Below are positions 62,558 to 64,000 of a stretch of 64,000 nucleotides of DNA, one piece after another. Position 1 is the first letter of the stretch. Every line of letters begins with the position of its first letter. Source of the DNA: Streptomyces humicola (GTDB lineage Bacteria; Actinomycetota; Actinomycetes; Streptomycetales; Streptomycetaceae); NCBI RefSeq assembly GCF_024436035.1, contig NZ_JANFNG010000026.1, positions 1 to 64,000 on the forward strand. The letters run 5' to 3'. The notes beneath the pieces were generated by a model. The model made no database searches. It was not told where the DNA came from and was given only the letters and a program-made list of their open reading frames with translations. The translations under genes and the position numbers were made by a program.

Positions 62558-62749
62558 GACGCCCCTCCTCCGGTGAGTGGCGGCTCCCACGGAGGTGCGC
62601 TGCCGTAGGTGGCAGCGCGCGCAGAGGCCGCCGGTCGGTCGCGTGAGTCCGGCTGCGCTCCGCGGCGGCGTTGCCACGGCGCGTGCGTGACGGGGACAGT
62701 AGCGAGCCGTACCGCGCAGCGGAAGAGCCCGTCCACAATCCGGGCACAT
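62558..62749 (-). other. Upstream in-frame zinc-ribbon-like coding pattern
   Basis: From ATG 62749, in frame with the IclR gene, the minus strand reads MCPDCGRALPLRGTARYCPR, then HARAVATPPRSAAG and GGLCARCHLRQRTS. Cys-x-x-Cys, Cys-x-x-His and Cys-x-x-Cys groups are spaced like a zinc-binding module. It may be a real N-terminal extension, a separate small zinc-finger gene now fused to the frame, or chance. The remainder of 62558-62826 shows no other gene. Confidence 0.35.
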
Positions 62750-62826
62750 GGTTTGTCTACCGGTGACCTTTGCCGGCCCGGCGCCGGCTGCGGCACATCC
62801 GCGACCGCGACCGCGACCGCGGCGTG

Positions 62827-64000
62827 TCAGCGCATCCGCGTCGCCCACTCCTGCACCTTGGCGATACGGGCCTCGATCTGTCCGGCCGTCGCCTCCGCGC
62901 TCGGCGGGCCGCCGCACACGCGGCGCAGCTCGTTGTGGATGACGCCGTGCGGCTTGCCGCTCTGGTGGGTGTAGGCCGAGACCATCGTGTTCAGCCGCTT
63001 GCGCAGCTCCAGCAGCTCCCTGTGGGTGACGATCGGGCGCCGCTCCGCGGGGAGTTCGAGCAGGTCGGCCTCGGTGTCCGGCTTCTTGCGGCTGTGTGCG
63101 ATCTGGCGGGCCTGCCGGCGTTGCAGCAGCAGTTGCACCTGGTCGGGTTCGAGAAGGCCTGGAATGCCCAGATAGTCCTGTTCCTCCTCGCTGCCCGGAT
63201 GGGCCTGCATGCCGAACTCGGCACCGTCGTACATCACCCGGTCGAAGACCGCGTCCGACTCCAGCGCCTCGAACGTCATCTGCTCGTCCTCGGTCGCCTC
63301 GTCCTGCTGCTTGTTCGCCTCCTCGAGGAGCTTGTCCTCCTCCGCGTAGAGGTCGTCCTCGCCCGCCTTCCTGGGCCTGTCCAGGACATGATCGCGCTCG
63401 ACCTCCATCTCGCCGGCGAAGCCGAGCAGCATGGGGATGGTGGGCAGGAAGACGGACGCGGTCTCACCGCGCCGCCGCGACCGCACGAAACGGCCGACTG
63501 CCTGAGCGAAGAACAGCGGCGTGGAGATCGTCGTCGCGTAGACGCCGACCGCGAGTCGCGGCACGTCCACGCCCTCGGAGACCATGCGCACCGCGACCAT
63601 CCACCGGTCCTCGGACTCGCTGAACGTCTCGATCCGCTTCGACGCGCCGACGTCGTCGGAGAGCACGACGGTCGCCTTGTGGCCGGTGATCTCGCGGATC
63701 AGCTTGGCGTAGGCGCGCGCGGAGTCCTGGTCGGAGGCGATGACGAGCCCGCCGGCGTCCGGGATGGACTTGCGCACCTCGGTGAGGCGCTGGTCGGCGG
63801 AGCGCAGCACGTTGGGGATCCACTCGCCGGTGGGTGACAGGGCGGTGCGCCAGGCCTGGGCGATGGCGTCCTTGGTCATCGGCTCGCCGAGGCGGGCGGC
63901 GACCTCGTCGCCCGCCTTGGTGCGCCAGCGCATGTTGCCGCTGTAGGAGAGGAAGATGACGGGACGGACGACTCCGTCGGCGAGCGCGTTGGCGTAGCCG
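62827..64000 (-). CDS. DEAD/DEAH-box helicase, C-terminal part (gene continues beyond window)
   Basis: The last 390 codons of a superfamily 2 helicase. The visible part holds helicase domain 2: IASDQDSARAYAKLIREITG (motif IV region), VAVRMVSEGVDVPRLAVGVY (motif V) and FAQAVGRFVRSRRRGETASV (motif VI, Q-x-x-G-R-x-x-R). A highly acidic linker (EDDLYAEEDKLLEEANKQQD) and a C-terminal helical domain of about 150 residues follow. ATP-binding motifs I to III lie outside the window. It resembles the single-copy DEAD/DEAH helicase conserved in streptomycetes; the DNA repair role often stated is not shown by the sequence. Confidence 0.88.
   Translation of the reverse strand, partial: GYANALADGVVRPVIFLSYSGNMRWRTKAGDEVAARLGEPMTKDAIAQAWRTALSPTGEWIPNVLRSADQRLTEVRKSIPDAGGLVIASDQDSARAYAKLIREITGHKATVVLSDDVGASKRIETFSESEDRWMVAVRMVSEGVDVPRLAVGVYATTISTPLFFAQAVGRFVRSRRRGETASVFLPTIPMLLGFAGEMEVERDHVLDRPRKAGEDDLYAEEDKLLEEANKQQDEATEDEQMTFEALESDAVFDRVMYDGAEFGMQAHPGSEEEQDYLGIPGLLEPDQVQLLLQRRQARQIAHSRKKPDTEADLLELPAERRPIVTHRELLELRKRLNTMVSAYTHQSGKPHGVIHNELRRVCGGPPSAEATAGQIEARIAKVQEWATRMR

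Overview
The window is very GC-rich, almost every gene has GC-rich third codon positions, GTG starts are common, and it encodes an SsgA-like sporulation protein (52102-52578), a class E sortase and an N-acetylglucosamine PTS with DasR-type operators. Together these point to a Streptomyces or very close relative (Streptomycetaceae). From memory, the gene order from about 30 to 56 kb (PBP1, DUF3618, bcp, rdgB, rph, PTS EIIB/EIIC, cysM, cysO, mec, permease, DUF2017, clpS, pncB, pncA, RDD proteins, ssgG, glcD-like, hppD, Lrp) resembles the conserved core of the S. coelicolor chromosome. No plasmid, phage, CRISPR array or intact insertion sequence is visible.

Layout. 0-4.7 kb: the start of adenosylhomocysteinase, then tailoring genes of an aromatic (spore-pigment-like) polyketide pathway (FAD hydroxylase, aromatase/cyclase, DUF1772 protein, SDR, ABM monooxygenase, SchA/CurD protein) without ketosynthases or ACP, and with a broken SDR and a broken MFS exporter in between. 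4.7-9.4 kb: GH15 hydrolase, tRNA-Lys, a tiny unknown gene, and an operon of a leaderless MarR regulator with a drug-type ABC transporter. 9.4-17.6 kb: a CYP121-like P450, a Cds1-like PLP enzyme, a DUF5993/DsbB-like pair, a PbpA-like penicillin-binding protein between two gene remnants, an ANTAR antiterminator and a degenerate ATPase-fold protein. 17.7-21.3 kb: an operon that looks like organophosphonate breakdown (GntR regulator with operator, FAD oxidoreductase, phosphonatase-like HAD, NagD-like HAD). 21.3-32.4 kb: cell envelope genes (LAxTG surface protein, YidC-like insertase, class E sortase, secreted protein, DUF445, SGNH hydrolase, bifunctional PBP1).

32.4-49 kb: housekeeping: broken SMR transporter, GroES-like protein, Bcp peroxiredoxin, ProP-like transporter, tRNA-Leu next to a phosphoesterase remnant, RdgB, RNase PH, PTS EIIB/EIIC with three DasR-like sites, the CysM-CysO-Mec cysteine pathway with a cysteine-rich leader peptide, an amino acid permease, DUF2017-ClpS and the PncB/PncA NAD salvage pair. 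49-56 kb: small membrane proteins, two RDD proteins, ssgG-like gene, a GlcD-like flavoenzyme, and hppD divergent from an Lrp-type regulator. 56-61 kb: an OpuB/ProU-type osmoprotectant importer with two tandem binding lipoproteins that share an almost identical DNA tract. 61-64 kb: Lon-like PDZ-less protease, IclR regulator and the C-terminal part of a DEAD/DEAH helicase.

The observations most worth follow-up are: the sulfur carrier CysO whose essential C-terminal diglycine is buried under 19 extra residues, next to its JAMM peptidase; the Cys-rich leader peptide before it; a palindromic GC-rich insert kept in frame inside hppD; the gene-conversion tract between the two binding proteins; and a CYP121-like P450 without a cyclodipeptide synthase.
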